Shown here: one piece after another, positions 1 to 8,468 of the stretch
How positions within the stretch are numbered: the first letter of the stretch is position 1
How the letters are laid out: each line of letters starts with the position of its first letter
NCBI GenBank assembly: GCA_002354055.1
Contig: DEKW01000009.1
Coordinates: forward strand, 25,065-89,064
From: Bacteroidales bacterium UBA2712
GTDB taxonomy: Bacteria > Bacteroidota > Bacteroidia > Bacteroidales > Paludibacteraceae
Length of the DNA: 64,000 nt
Reading direction: 5' to 3'
Made by a program: the position numbers and the translations under genes
The notes under the pieces: model-generated
The model's database searches: none
What the model was told of the DNA's origin: nothing
What the model saw: only the letters and a program-made list of their open reading frames with translations

Positions 1-154
1 AGCCTCCATTATATTGCAGATTATTCATTGATAAACGCACACGCAATGAAGGATTATATCGGCTTGTATAAGATGCGAGACTTCCTCCGCTGATACGTGT
101 GGCCGATTTGACCTCTACGGTACTATTTTTGTGTAATTTTACACATTTATGGCA
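1..154 (-). other. Open reading frame running off the left edge, no start
   Basis: On the minus strand a frame is open from an in-frame stop at 155-157 to the window edge. It reads as a plausible secreted-protein stretch (SGGSLASYTSRYNPSLRVRL, then SMNNLQYNGG). There is no ATG before the inner SMNN methionine, so it may be an internal fragment of a decayed gene. A short plus-strand frame also ends with TGA at 91-93. I recognise neither and cannot assign a function. Confidence 0.2.
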
Positions 155-235
155 CTATATTTTGTGATTTTTACACATTTTCAGCACTCATATGGTGCTT
201 TAACAATACATCTATGATTATCTGGACAAAACAAT

Positions 236-263
236 CGGGCGACTCATTACATTGAGCCGCCCG
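236..263 (-). terminator. Hairpin terminator
   Basis: Arms of 11 bp (236-246 and 253-263, one G-T pair) enclose a 6-nt loop. On the minus strand the stem is followed by a T-rich stretch (ATTGTTTTG). It lies 36 nt beyond the stop of the fragment ending at 300, which suggests that fragment was once the end of a transcribed gene. Confidence 0.6.
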
Positions 264-299
264 TGAGATTTGTACTTGGTACTTAGTCCCTTGGTCACG

Positions 300-452
300 T
301 TATTTGACCTCTTGTCCGGCCAGGGTATATACCATCAGCGCAAGGTCTGCTGAATTATGACCATTTGAACCGATGTTGAAACGAAGTCTAATCGATCTTG
401 AAGCTTGTATTTTTTTGCTTGAATTTTCAGAGAAAAAGATACAAGCTATATG
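300..452 (-). pseudogene. 3' remnant of a secreted protein gene (T9SS-like tail)
   Basis: The minus-strand frame ending with TAA at 300-302 gives a C-terminus ending LALMVYTLAGQEVK. That closing pattern (YT-x-x-G-x-x-V) resembles the tail of the intact 2165-residue neighbour, which ends VYTVDGRQVR. The frame has no start codon and its upstream part runs into the 20-bp repeat array at 433-511. Together with the terminator at 236-263 this looks like the surviving 3' end of a gene whose body was lost. The T9SS assignment is inferred from tail similarity only. Confidence 0.35.
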
Positions 453-511
453 AAAAAGATACAAGTTGTAAAAAAAAGATACAAGCTATAAAGAAAAAGA
501 TACAAGTTGTA
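433..511. repeat. Four-copy 20-bp repeat array
   Basis: The unit AAAAAGATACAAGYTRTA starts at 433, 453, 473 and 494 (period 20, 20, 21). Copies alternate between CTATA and TTGTA ends, so the true unit may be 40 bp. An inverted partial copy lies at about 403-416. Read on the minus strand each unit contains TATCTTTT, close to the -7 promoter box TAnnTTTG. Confidence 0.8.
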
Positions 512-531
512 AAAAGATGGACAAAGAAAAA

Positions 532-563
532 CCGCTTGGCGAATGGGATGTGTCGCCAAGCGG
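532..563 (-). terminator. Rho-independent terminator of the large secreted protein gene
   Basis: A perfect 11-bp stem (532-542 with 553-563) and a 10-nt loop are followed on the minus strand by TTTTTCTTTG. It begins 34 nt past the stop codon of the gene at 597-7094. Confidence 0.9.
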
Positions 564-596
564 AATAGAAACGGGATACAATCAGTGGGAGCCCTA

Positions 597-3500
597 TTAA
601 CGGACTTGGCGTCCGTCTACAGTATATACCTTCTCGCCGCGGAGGATGAAGATCTGGCCGTCACGGAGGATCTTACGGGCTTTGGTCGGGGTGTCAGCAT
701 CGACATCCTCGATGCCTTGCCCATCCTCTATTACAAACGTGAAATCAACAGAAGCCCATTCACTAATAGGAGCTTGCGAAGCGTCCAAGGAGCGGACACG
801 GCATACCAGCGGATATTCTCCTGCGGGAGTGCCTTCGAAATTGAGTCCGCCGTATAGTTCGGATGTTATGTTTCCTCCTACAGAATTACCAAAATTCAGG
901 AACTCCCATTCGTACAGGCTGACTCCTTCTACAGCCGTCCAGTCGAGCCACACGATATACCCTTCTTGCGTAGCAATCAGTCCTGTCGGCGTGTAATCTT
1001 TCGGCTGCGGTTTCTCGGTAGCGGTAAACTGCGCAGTGTAGTCAGCGTCAGCCACGGCTGCTACGATAGTCGGACTCCAGCCGCTGAACGAGTAGGTGTA
1101 TTGCTCATCCTCGGGGCGTACGGGCGTAGCGCCGTTATAGATCGGCATTTCGCCCTCAAGTACTTGCGAGGACTGCAACTCCGTGCCGTCGTAGTTGAGG
1201 AAGCGGATGGTGTAGTAAGTAGTATCAGGTATGATAGTTTTCTCCGTTGCCGTGAACTGCGCCGTGTAATCGGCATTAGCCGTGGCAGCGACGATAGCCG
1301 GACTCCAGCCGGAGAAGGCGTACGTATAGTTCTCGTCCTCAGGGCGTACAGGCGTTGCGCCGCTATAGGTCGGCATATCGCCTTCAAGAACTTGCGTATT
1401 TTGCAACTCCGTGCTATCCCAGTTCAGGAAGCGGATGGTGTAGTAAACAAGTTGCGGTTCCAACTCATATTGTGCTATGACGATGAGATTGGCGGTGATA
1501 TTGGTAATGGGTTTCGACCAGCCGGTGAATATATACCCTTCGCGTGTCGGGTTTGTCTCCGGACCCTGTGCATCGTGTCCTTCCTCAACCGTCTCTACCA
1601 ACAGTTCCGAGCCGTCCCAATCCATAAAGGTAACGGTGTAATAGGTTACTTTCGGTTTGGCGGTCGCCGTAAACTGCGCCGTATAGTCCGCATCAGCGGT
1701 AGCGGCAACGATGGTTGGACTCCAACCGCTGAACGAGTAGGTGTAGTCCTCGTCCTCGGGCTTAGTCGGAGTTGCGCCATTGTATGCAGGTCTCTCGCCT
1801 TTCTTTACTTGCGTACTCTGCAACTCCGTGCCGTCGTAGTTCAAGAAGCGGATGGTGTAATAGACAGGTTGCGGTTCGTCCTTTACTACCGTTACCATGC
1901 AGGTATCATAGCGGTAGCTGCTTGAGTTGCCGCCTACACGGGCTATGATTTGCGTGTTGCCTGCCTTCTTGGCGGTTACCAAACCATTGCTTACACTCGC
2001 GATAGTGGACGATTTGGTAATCCAGGTAACACTCAGATTGCTCTCTGGAATAGTCGTTGCTTCCAACTGATAAGTTTCGCCCACATACAGGGTCAGTTCG
2101 TGTTCGCTCAAAACCAACTCGTGCGGTTTGACAGTGACGTGACAGGTGTCATAGTGGTAACCATTGCTTGAGTTGCCAGCACGAGCGACGATATCTGCTG
2201 TACCTGCCGCTTTAGCAGTAATGACTCCCGTACCGGCTACCACCTCTACCGCCGAATAATTGGTAGTTGACCAATATATGGATTTACTCGATGCATTCTC
2301 CGGCAGTACCGTTGCTTCTAATTGGAGACTCTCGCCGATATACACCACCAACTCATGGGTATTGAGTATCACATCCTCGACGGGGATATCTTTGATTTTG
2401 AAGTACGCGTATGCTTCAACATATTGTTTGCTTGAGCGTGCATAAATAGTCACGCTATTACCATAACTGCTACCCTTCACTGCGGTCACTAAACCATTTT
2501 GATCCACTGTCGCATAATTGGTGTTGCTTGATTCCCAAGTGACCGTCTTGTCGGTGGTGTTCTCCGGCAGGACGCTTGCCGTGAGTTGGAAGGTTTCTCC
2601 TTCGCGTATTTCGATATTGGAACCGGTGTACTCATTGATGGTAATGCTCTGTGCTTCCACCGTTTGTACTGTTATGTTTCGTGTTGCTATCTTTTCTTGC
2701 CCTGCCAATGTCGTTCTGCAAGTAACTGTGGCTGTACCGCCACCGAGACCTTGTGCAATGCCGTCTTGAGAAATGGTCAGCACGTCCTCATTGCTCGATT
2801 CCCACGCTAAAACAGGCGTATAACCGATAGGTGTAGGTGTAATCTGTGCGGTCAGTTGTGTGGTGTCTCCTACGCCAAGTAAGGTCTTCGTTGCAGAGAC
2901 AGAGAAGGTATAATTGACCAATATCTTGATTGCAATCCGTTGCGAATAACCTCCTTGTACGGTTCGTGCGGTCACATAGGCTACTCTTCCGTAGTCACTT
3001 CCATATAGCGCGGTGAACAAACCGTTCTCATCGATAGTGGCATAGTTGATGGCAGTGCCGTTATAATCGGTACAAAGCCATTCGATACCTTGTTCCGCTG
3101 CTTCATAAGGCAGCGCACGGGCATGCAGTTGCAGTGTCTCGCCCTTGACAATAACAATCGGTGTCGTACCATAGAGATTGTACTCGTCGAATTCGATGCC
3201 TGTGACTATTACAGGATCCTCATCGTCGGGAATACCGGGTTTGAACTGCCGCAAGTACGGATAGCCACCGTTGATAGTGTCGTTGCGCCCCCATATATTG
3301 GTAAAGTCCCAATCGGTGTAGGTTATTTTAGCATGCATCTCTGTCGTCGATTTGGGCGCGCCGACTCCTACAGTGCTAACAACCAACTCGCTATCGTAAT
3401 ACGATGAGGTTAGCGAGTTGTTGGCATAATAAGTAGTACCCATGTACTCCGAACTATACGGCATCAAACCGGCATAACTATTGCTTGCAGCATAGCAGTT

Positions 3501-6500
3501 CGTAATGTTTACTTGTCGACCGAAAGCGCCTATCAAACCAAACGACTGCCTATCATCCTCTTTCCGGCACTCAATATCAGCACGGGCATAGCAGTTTGTC
3601 ATCGTGCCTCTATAGGTGCTTCCCCAACTGCTAAACATACCAACCAAACCACCCACAGCGCAACTGCTTGAATTGAAGTTGTTGAGGATGATAATTTTGC
3701 CCACAGCATAGCATTGCTCAATGGTGGCGTTTTTGGCAGTACCGGCTAATAGTCCTGCTACTTGCAGATCTGCTGTAGCCGCACATTCGGGAGCAAGGGA
3801 AATATCCTTGCGACGCACACCGTCAATAATCAAATCCTTATGCTTTATGCCATCAATTACAGAGGCTTCAATGCCTACATTCTTTACCATAGCTCCTTCT
3901 GTCAATGCGCCGAACAGACCATAGTAATTATCTGCACTCGGTACTGCCTGCATCTCAATGTACATGCCATAGATGACATGTCCTTGTCCGTCAAATGTGC
4001 CTTTGAACTCTACCGCACTTTGTCCGTCACCGCCTGGCACGGAATAGGTGTACTGTCCGATAGGTTTCCACGGCACAGCATAGCCATTATGTCCCCAATA
4101 CTGCCAGTCGGCTGTGTCGTTGAGGAAAATATCGTTGTCGAGGACAATGGTTTTTCCAGTGAAGTCGGTTACCGCACGGGTTTGAGTGGGCACTACGTTG
4201 CCGTAATAAGAGCAGTCCGTTCCTGTGTAGTCATACAAGCCATTCTGTAAAGCAGCAAAGGCACGCAGTTGGGCAGCGGTACGAATATGATAGGTAGAAG
4301 TGAAGGTGTTGTTAAAGGGCGTGAAATCATATACCTCACGCGTATCAACAACCCATTTAGCATAGAGCGTCAGGCTCTCGGAAATAGTAGTATTCTCCCA
4401 ATCGAAGAACTGCGTGAGAGCGGCATCGGTGTACCAGCCGGCGAAAAGGAAACCGTCTTTCGTCGGACGGGCGGGCGCGATAGCCTTGCTGTTCTCCAAG
4501 AGATATTTGGGTCGCACTGAAGCACCTCCGTTGGAATTGAACGTAATGACGACAGCCGGTTTGTAATCAGCATTTCCGGACACTTGCGGATAGTCGTTTT
4601 CGCGCCACTCCCAGTAATTAATCTGCAGGTCATCCCCATGTGTTGCATTCCACTCGGTAACGGAGGCATTATATATATTGACGCACTCTTTTGATTGCAG
4701 CCACGCCGTAGATTGTCCATCCTTAGGAGGATTCTCCGAGAGAATTTGGATATCATGATCAAAGAAAGCATTCTCGTTGTAATGGCAATGATTGGTAGGA
4801 GTTTTCATATACATCTGCTTATATATGCTGTGATTGGGGTTGTAGGTATTGTTGATAGATCCCGTCATAAGGAAATTTAACAATGTGTCAGTAGCAAAAC
4901 CCGTTTGCGTTCCCCCATCCAGTGCTCCCATGCTCCAATAGCCGTTTCCGCCGGTGAGCGTAGCGGAAGACGAGCAATTGAGATAGCGTATTTGCTGTGT
5001 AGTAGTGACAGCGGCAAAAGCACCTGAGTGATCCTGATTGCTTCCTTGAGTCTGCGCATCGCCCGATACTCGGCATTGGATGACATTTACATCCCCTGTC
5101 CGGCAGCCTCCATAGCCAAGTTGTCCCGCCAGAATACCGAAAGACCTTGCGCGTATATAAGCCCCTGTTACACCCAGATTGCGAATGGTAACATGGTCGC
5201 CTATCCTACCGAATAAGCCTTGATATAGTTCCAGATTGTTAATGTACATATTTTGCACTTCGTGCCAATCGCCATCGTAATTACCACAAAAAGTGGCTTC
5301 ATAAGTGCGGCTGAAACGGCTGTTCTTACGCTCATGTGTACCTATCGGTTTCCATTGCGTCGGCATCTCGTATTCCCACTCTGCAAAAGGAGGGTTGAGT
5401 GATATATCGGCTGTTTGCTTGAGGTATTTGCCCCGAAAATCATAGCCGTGCTCTACTAACCATGACAGGTTGATGAGTTGAGCCTTGCTGCCAATCAAGA
5501 AAGGACTCGTTTTGCTACCATCGCCTCCGGCAAAGAAAGGCACTGAACTCTTTGCGGCAATATTAGCTGTGGGTGTAGGCAGGCTGCCGGCATTGTACTG
5601 CCAGAGATTGGTTCCCATGAGTTGAGCCACCATGTTGAGTGTATCCGCAAATGCCTGACTTTTGATAAAATCAAGCGATACGCCGTTTCCTTGCCATCCT
5701 CCGCCTAACTGATTGCCTGTCGGAGTTGGCAAACCATCTTCATTGAAATAGCAGTTGATTTGTTGTGAGAGTTCTGCATATTCACAATCAAATCCCGAAC
5801 CATTATTATAGGAACACAGAAAACCATTTATGGCATTCAGCCATTTGCTTTGGTCGCTCTGAGGAAAATACCGGCAGGCGGAATAGCAGTTCACACAAGT
5901 GCCCGTGTAATTGGCATCGCCACTATGCCCTGCCGACTCACCATTCAAATAGACGAAACCAATCATGGTGGCGACGTCACCGCTTTTGGTGCTGTCGCTC
6001 ACATCGCGCAAGTCGCCTGCACAGTAGCTGGATTCAATCAATCCGTTGTCGTTGTCGTAGGCAAAACCGGCGATAGCACTTGCCCATACATAATTGGTGC
6101 TTGTGCCTTCCGCAGCCAGATTACCCAAGGCGGCACAGGCACGAACCGTACCTCTATTATTGAATACAAAACCGGCTCCGCTACGGTAGCGGAAAGTATG
6201 TCCGCCTACGGCGTTGGTAGCAGCGTCCGGACCGCCTAATGCCTGAATGGACACATTGGCGGTACATTGCTCAATAAGACCGTAGTTCGTACCTGCGAAA
6301 CCTGCGCCGTTGCCCATAGTACAGCGCATAGATCCGGCACTCGTACAGTTGCGGATAACACCCGTCGAATCGTTCGTGCCGACGAAAGCACCGCCGCCCT
6401 GCAGGTTCGTATTCACCGTAGCCGAGCAGTTTTCTATCAGACCTTTGTTGGTTCCCGCAAAACCGTTGCAACTGCTTTGTGTGCCGCGCAATTCACCTTC

Positions 6501-7094
6501 CACATGGCAGTTACGCACAATGGAACTTGCACTGGTGTTAAGGACCAGCAATGCCTGCCCAACACCCGACATCTTCGCATTGGCGATATTCAGGTTCTCA
6601 ATGGTACCGCCATCCAGATTGACAAACAACGCCTTGTTCATCACAGAGAAATCGTAACTGCTCAGGTCTAAATCCAAGTCCTGCGGATCCCAATCATCCG
6701 CCCAGTTCATGCCCTTGCCGTAATACAGGTTATAAATGGTATGTCCGTCGCCGTCAAAAGTACCGCGGAAATAGCCGTAGTCCGTACCTACATTCCACTG
6801 CATCAGCGAATGTGCAATCGGTTCCCACTCTTTCCAAGTGGTCGTGTCCGGGTCATTGAAATTGGTCAAATAGATATCCGCTGTCAGTTTGAAATACTTG
6901 CCGGCGAAGTCTTCTTTATCGACATTCGTCCGTTCGGCAAGTCCCGCTAACTGCTCCGGCGTGGAGATGAGATACGGGTCGGCTTCGGTTCCCGAACCGC
7001 TGAAGGTTTTGTCACTCGTACCATTCCAGTACGTTTGTGCCTGCATCGTAACCGCCATCAGCAGTCCTAATGCCATTGTGAGAATTTGTCTCAT
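597..7094 (-). CDS. Giant secreted repeat protein (GLUG / InlB-type / Ig-like) with T9SS-like tail
   Basis: A 2165-residue exported protein. Residues 1-20 form a signal peptide ending in MQAQ. Two large blocks of GLUG-like beta repeats (GTEADPYLIS..., I-x-N-C turns) occupy roughly 25-760 and 940-1230 and predict a beta-helix. An InlB/Flg_new B-repeat (ITFNSNGG ... LFAGWYTD ... LYAKW) lies near 848-915. Several Big_2-type Ig domains follow at about 1296-1740, then four MucBP-like modules of the form YYTIRFLNYDGTELQ ... YTAQF (1741-2026) and an FN3-like domain. The last 40 residues, ending VYTVDGRQVR, resemble type IX secretion or surface-anchoring tails of Bacteroidales. It is monocistronic with its own terminator. 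A surface adhesin or matrix role is inferred; no enzymatic domain is visible. Confidence 0.85.
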   Translation of the reverse strand: MRQILTMALGLLMAVTMQAQTYWNGTSDKTFSGSGTEADPYLISTPEQLAGLAERTNVDKEDFAGKYFKLTADIYLTNFNDPDTTTWKEWEPIAHSLMQWNVGTDYGYFRGTFDGDGHTIYNLYYGKGMNWADDWDPQDLDLDLSSYDFSVMNKALFVNLDGGTIENLNIANAKMSGVGQALLVLNTSASSIVRNCHVEGELRGTQSSCNGFAGTNKGLIENCSATVNTNLQGGGAFVGTNDSTGVIRNCTSAGSMRCTMGNGAGFAGTNYGLIEQCTANVSIQALGGPDAATNAVGGHTFRYRSGAGFVFNNRGTVRACAALGNLAAEGTSTNYVWASAIAGFAYDNDNGLIESSYCAGDLRDVSDSTKSGDVATMIGFVYLNGESAGHSGDANYTGTCVNCYSACRYFPQSDQSKWLNAINGFLCSYNNGSGFDCEYAELSQQINCYFNEDGLPTPTGNQLGGGWQGNGVSLDFIKSQAFADTLNMVAQLMGTNLWQYNAGSLPTPTANIAAKSSVPFFAGGDGSKTSPFLIGSKAQLINLSWLVEHGYDFRGKYLKQTADISLNPPFAEWEYEMPTQWKPIGTHERKNSRFSRTYEATFCGNYDGDWHEVQNMYINNLELYQGLFGRIGDHVTIRNLGVTGAYIRARSFGILAGQLGYGGCRTGDVNVIQCRVSGDAQTQGSNQDHSGAFAAVTTTQQIRYLNCSSSATLTGGNGYWSMGALDGGTQTGFATDTLLNFLMTGSINNTYNPNHSIYKQMYMKTPTNHCHYNENAFFDHDIQILSENPPKDGQSTAWLQSKECVNIYNASVTEWNATHGDDLQINYWEWRENDYPQVSGNADYKPAVVITFNSNGGASVRPKYLLENSKAIAPARPTKDGFLFAGWYTDAALTQFFDWENTTISESLTLYAKWVVDTREVYDFTPFNNTFTSTYHIRTAAQLRAFAALQNGLYDYTGTDCSYYGNVVPTQTRAVTDFTGKTIVLDNDIFLNDTADWQYWGHNGYAVPWKPIGQYTYSVPGGDGQSAVEFKGTFDGQGHVIYGMYIEMQAVPSADNYYGLFGALTEGAMVKNVGIEASVIDGIKHKDLIIDGVRRKDISLAPECAATADLQVAGLLAGTAKNATIEQCYAVGKIIILNNFNSSSCAVGGLVGMFSSWGSTYRGTMTNCYARADIECRKEDDRQSFGLIGAFGRQVNITNCYAASNSYAGLMPYSSEYMGTTYYANNSLTSSYYDSELVVSTVGVGAPKSTTEMHAKITYTDWDFTNIWGRNDTINGGYPYLRQFKPGIPDDEDPVIVTGIEFDEYNLYGTTPIVIVKGETLQLHARALPYEAAEQGIEWLCTDYNGTAINYATIDENGLFTALYGSDYGRVAYVTARTVQGGYSQRIAIKILVNYTFSVSATKTLLGVGDTTQLTAQITPTPIGYTPVLAWESSNEDVLTISQDGIAQGLGGGTATVTCRTTLAGQEKIATRNITVQTVEAQSITINEYTGSNIEIREGETFQLTASVLPENTTDKTVTWESSNTNYATVDQNGLVTAVKGSSYGNSVTIYARSSKQYVEAYAYFKIKDIPVEDVILNTHELVVYIGESLQLEATVLPENASSKSIYWSTTNYSAVEVVAGTGVITAKAAGTADIVARAGNSSNGYHYDTCHVTVKPHELVLSEHELTLYVGETYQLEATTIPESNLSVTWITKSSTIASVSNGLVTAKKAGNTQIIARVGGNSSSYRYDTCMVTVVKDEPQPVYYTIRFLNYDGTELQSTQVKKGERPAYNGATPTKPEDEDYTYSFSGWSPTIVAATADADYTAQFTATAKPKVTYYTVTFMDWDGSELLVETVEEGHDAQGPETNPTREGYIFTGWSKPITNITANLIVIAQYELEPQLVYYTIRFLNWDSTELQNTQVLEGDMPTYSGATPVRPEDENYTYAFSGWSPAIVAATANADYTAQFTATEKTIIPDTTYYTIRFLNYDGTELQSSQVLEGEMPIYNGATPVRPEDEQYTYSFSGWSPTIVAAVADADYTAQFTATEKPQPKDYTPTGLIATQEGYIVWLDWTAVEGVSLYEWEFLNFGNSVGGNITSELYGGLNFEGTPAGEYPLVCRVRSLDASQAPISEWASVDFTFVIEDGQGIEDVDADTPTKARKILRDGQIFILRGEKVYTVDGRQVR

Positions 7095-7170
7095 ACGCGT
7101 GTATTTTTATAAGATGAGTATTTTTTTAGCCATAGACATACGAAAAAGCGCGGGCTTTCGCTTGCTTCAA

Positions 7171-7325
7171 TTTGATACTTTGAGGTCTTCGACTACCTTA
7201 TTTACCCAAATTTATACACGGAAAACTCACGCTATCAACGTGAGCGTGCATAAACCGTACTTGGGTAAATAAAGAACCTTTCGGTTCGTAATACTTAAGA
7301 AGTGTCGAAGTTTCAAAGTATCAAG
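7171..7325. repeat. Composite nested inverted repeat in a 362-nt gap
   Basis: The gap 7095-7456 holds no gene. Its main content is a nested dyad. Outer arms 7171-7193 and 7304-7325 match at about 18 of 21 positions. A perfect 12-bp stem follows (7198-7209 with 7261-7272), then a 10-bp stem with one mismatch (7211-7220 with 7245-7254) and a perfect 6-bp stem (7226-7231 with 7239-7244). It lies upstream of the 2165-residue gene and downstream of the DUF3990 cassette. It could be a MITE-like element, a structured leader or a termination structure. No terminal target duplication is obvious by eye. Confidence 0.7.
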
Positions 7326-7456
7326 CTTTTCGGCTTATTACGCTATTTTTAGACGCACGCTTGCGCCTTATGTCTTATCTTAGTATATTTTTCACCGCTT
7401 TTTTGCGCTGTCGGTGCCAGCGATATTGGTTAACGCCAGTGAGTGACGAGAGGTCA

Positions 7457-7660
7457 TTATATGGTTTGATACAAAGACACAGGGCCTTCGTGCCAGCGTT
7501 TGGTACTCTCCTGTTCCAATTGCTTATACATGGCGGAAGAATATACACGGCGGATGGCTTCTATCGTACTGATATGCTCATCCTCTGCTAACATGTCTGC
7601 CACCCAACTTACTTTGAAAGGCAGAAGTAAATACAGATTTTGTTGTGTTATCTCGCTCAT
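7457..7660 (-). CDS. Small third protein of the DUF3990 cassette
   Basis: 67 residues, mostly helical, acidic and aromatic (MSEITQQNLYLLLPFKVSWV at the N-terminus, ending SLYQTI). The start at 7660 overlaps the stop of the DUF3990 gene as ATGA, implying translational coupling; a longer reading of this frame would overlap the neighbour heavily and is not needed. I do not recognise a named family with certainty. Small proteins of this type accompany DUF3990 and DUF3791 genes in anaerobes. By position it could be an antidote, an adaptor or a second effector. Confidence 0.7.
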   Translation of the reverse strand: MSEITQQNLYLLLPFKVSWVADMLAEDEHISTIEAIRRVYSSAMYKQLEQESTKRWHEGPVSLYQTI

Positions 7661-8142
7661 GGTAGTATCTCCTTTGCTTTTATAAATGTCAACGCAGTGA
7701 GAGCTTGTTCTGTATGGAATAGATATTGATCCACTAACTCGTAAGTGCGCAGTTCCACGAGTAAGTTCTCCTTGCTCATTACTCCGCCTTCGTACAATGT
7801 GAAACAAGCATAAACGCGATCGTTAGCAACCGGACCATATACCACATCGTAATTGTGTGTAAAATTGCGGTCCAAACGGTTATTCATGACAAACTCCAGC
7901 CACTCGTCTGTCGGAGAATCGAAAAATGCACAATGGAACTGTTTCAGGGCTTCCAAGTCCAATTCGTACTCATTGACGTAGCCTTTTCGAACTCCGCTAT
8001 CTCCCATGCGTTTGCGCACCCAGTCTTCTGCTTGTTTAGCGGAAGTGGTGGTATAGAAGCCCGTCCCGTAGTCAAGCGTACGGGTTGCCCGACGTATTTC
8101 AGGTGTCGGAACACGTTCCAAACTGCCGTGATAGACTCTCAT
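7657..8142 (-). CDS. DUF3990 protein, predicted ADP-ribosyltransferase fold
   Basis: 161 residues matching DUF3990 over its length. The family has been placed in the ADP-ribosyltransferase superfamily by sequence analysis (known from the family, not shown here). Visible candidate active-site residues are H5 in VYHGS, Y30 in YGTGFYTT and Q139 in VDQYLFHT, arranged like the H-Y-[E/Q] triad. A conserved block VYGPVANDRVYACF lies near 101-114. It sits between two small genes with 4-nt ATGA overlaps on both sides, a toxin-antitoxin-like layout. A modifying effector held in check by one or both partners is a reasonable inference; target and activity are unknown. Confidence 0.8.
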   Translation of the reverse strand: MRVYHGSLERVPTPEIRRATRTLDYGTGFYTTTSAKQAEDWVRKRMGDSGVRKGYVNEYELDLEALKQFHCAFFDSPTDEWLEFVMNNRLDRNFTHNYDVVYGPVANDRVYACFTLYEGGVMSKENLLVELRTYELVDQYLFHTEQALTALTFIKAKEILP

Positions 8143-8357
8143 TGCTTTCTTTTATTGATAAATTCGTCAATATCTTCCATAATCCACTGCGCGCTTTGGG
8201 TGTGTAACGGTTCATAGTCTGCTTCCAGATATTCCAAGACGCCATATTGATCAAGGATGCGCATGGATTGCTCACCTGTTAAATTGTGCCGTTGCTTGTA
8301 TTGTTCAATACAAAATGCAAGGAATAGTGATATTTCGTTACTCCGTGTGGACATCAT
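8139..8357 (-). CDS. DUF3791 small protein, first gene of the DUF3990 cassette
   Basis: 72 residues with the DUF3791 pattern: LAFCIEQYKQRHNLTGEQ, then a YGVLEYL motif and an acidic IMEDIDEFI helix. It is predicted to be all-helical and has no signal peptide. Two adjacent ATG codons (8357 and 8354) could start it. It ends in an ATGA overlap with the DUF3990 gene, so the three genes form one coupled operon. DUF3791 and DUF3990 genes co-occur widely in gut Firmicutes and Bacteroidota, which suggests an antitoxin or carrier role. The promoter with a dyad at 8362-8381 lies just upstream. Confidence 0.8.
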   Translation of the reverse strand: MMSTRSNEISLFLAFCIEQYKQRHNLTGEQSMRILDQYGVLEYLEADYEPLHTQSAQWIMEDIDEFINKRKQ

Positions 8358-8361
8358 TCAA

Positions 8362-8406
8362 ACCTTTGCGGGTGCAAAGGTACACAAAAAAAATGACATA
8401 CGCAAA
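8362..8406 (-). promoter_or_regulatory. Promoter with overlapping perfect dyad (candidate operator)
   Basis: On the minus strand TTTG (8403-8406) and TACCTTTG (8375-8382) are separated by 20 nt, matching the Bacteroidota consensus. A perfect inverted repeat, ACCTTTGC at 8362-8369 with GCAAAGGT at 8374-8381, covers the -7 box and the likely transcription start, 5 nt upstream of the first start codon. The position suits an autoregulatory operator or a leader hairpin. Confidence 0.7.
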
Positions 8407-8418
8407 TTTGTATGCCAT
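8385..8418 (-). terminator. clpB terminator whose loop holds the next -33 box
   Basis: Arms 8393-8401 and 8410-8418 (9 bp, one G-U) enclose the loop GCAAATTT. On the minus strand eight Ts follow. It ends the clpB transcript, and its loop contains the -33 TTTG of the DUF3791 promoter. A second small stem (8441-8448 with 8454-8461) lies between it and the clpB stop. Confidence 0.75.
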
Positions 8419-8468
8419 TTTTTGAAAATTAGTGATTGATTATGGTAAAAAAGTTACCATACAATCCG

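Noticed and set aside
433..511. Possible CRISPR array
   Set aside because: Units are about 18 bp with spacers of 2-3 bp, no cas genes nearby; it is a short tandem array.
7661..7807. Longer N-terminal extension of the third cassette gene
   Set aside because: The extension lies entirely inside the DUF3990 gene in another frame; the ATGA start at 7660 is the natural one.
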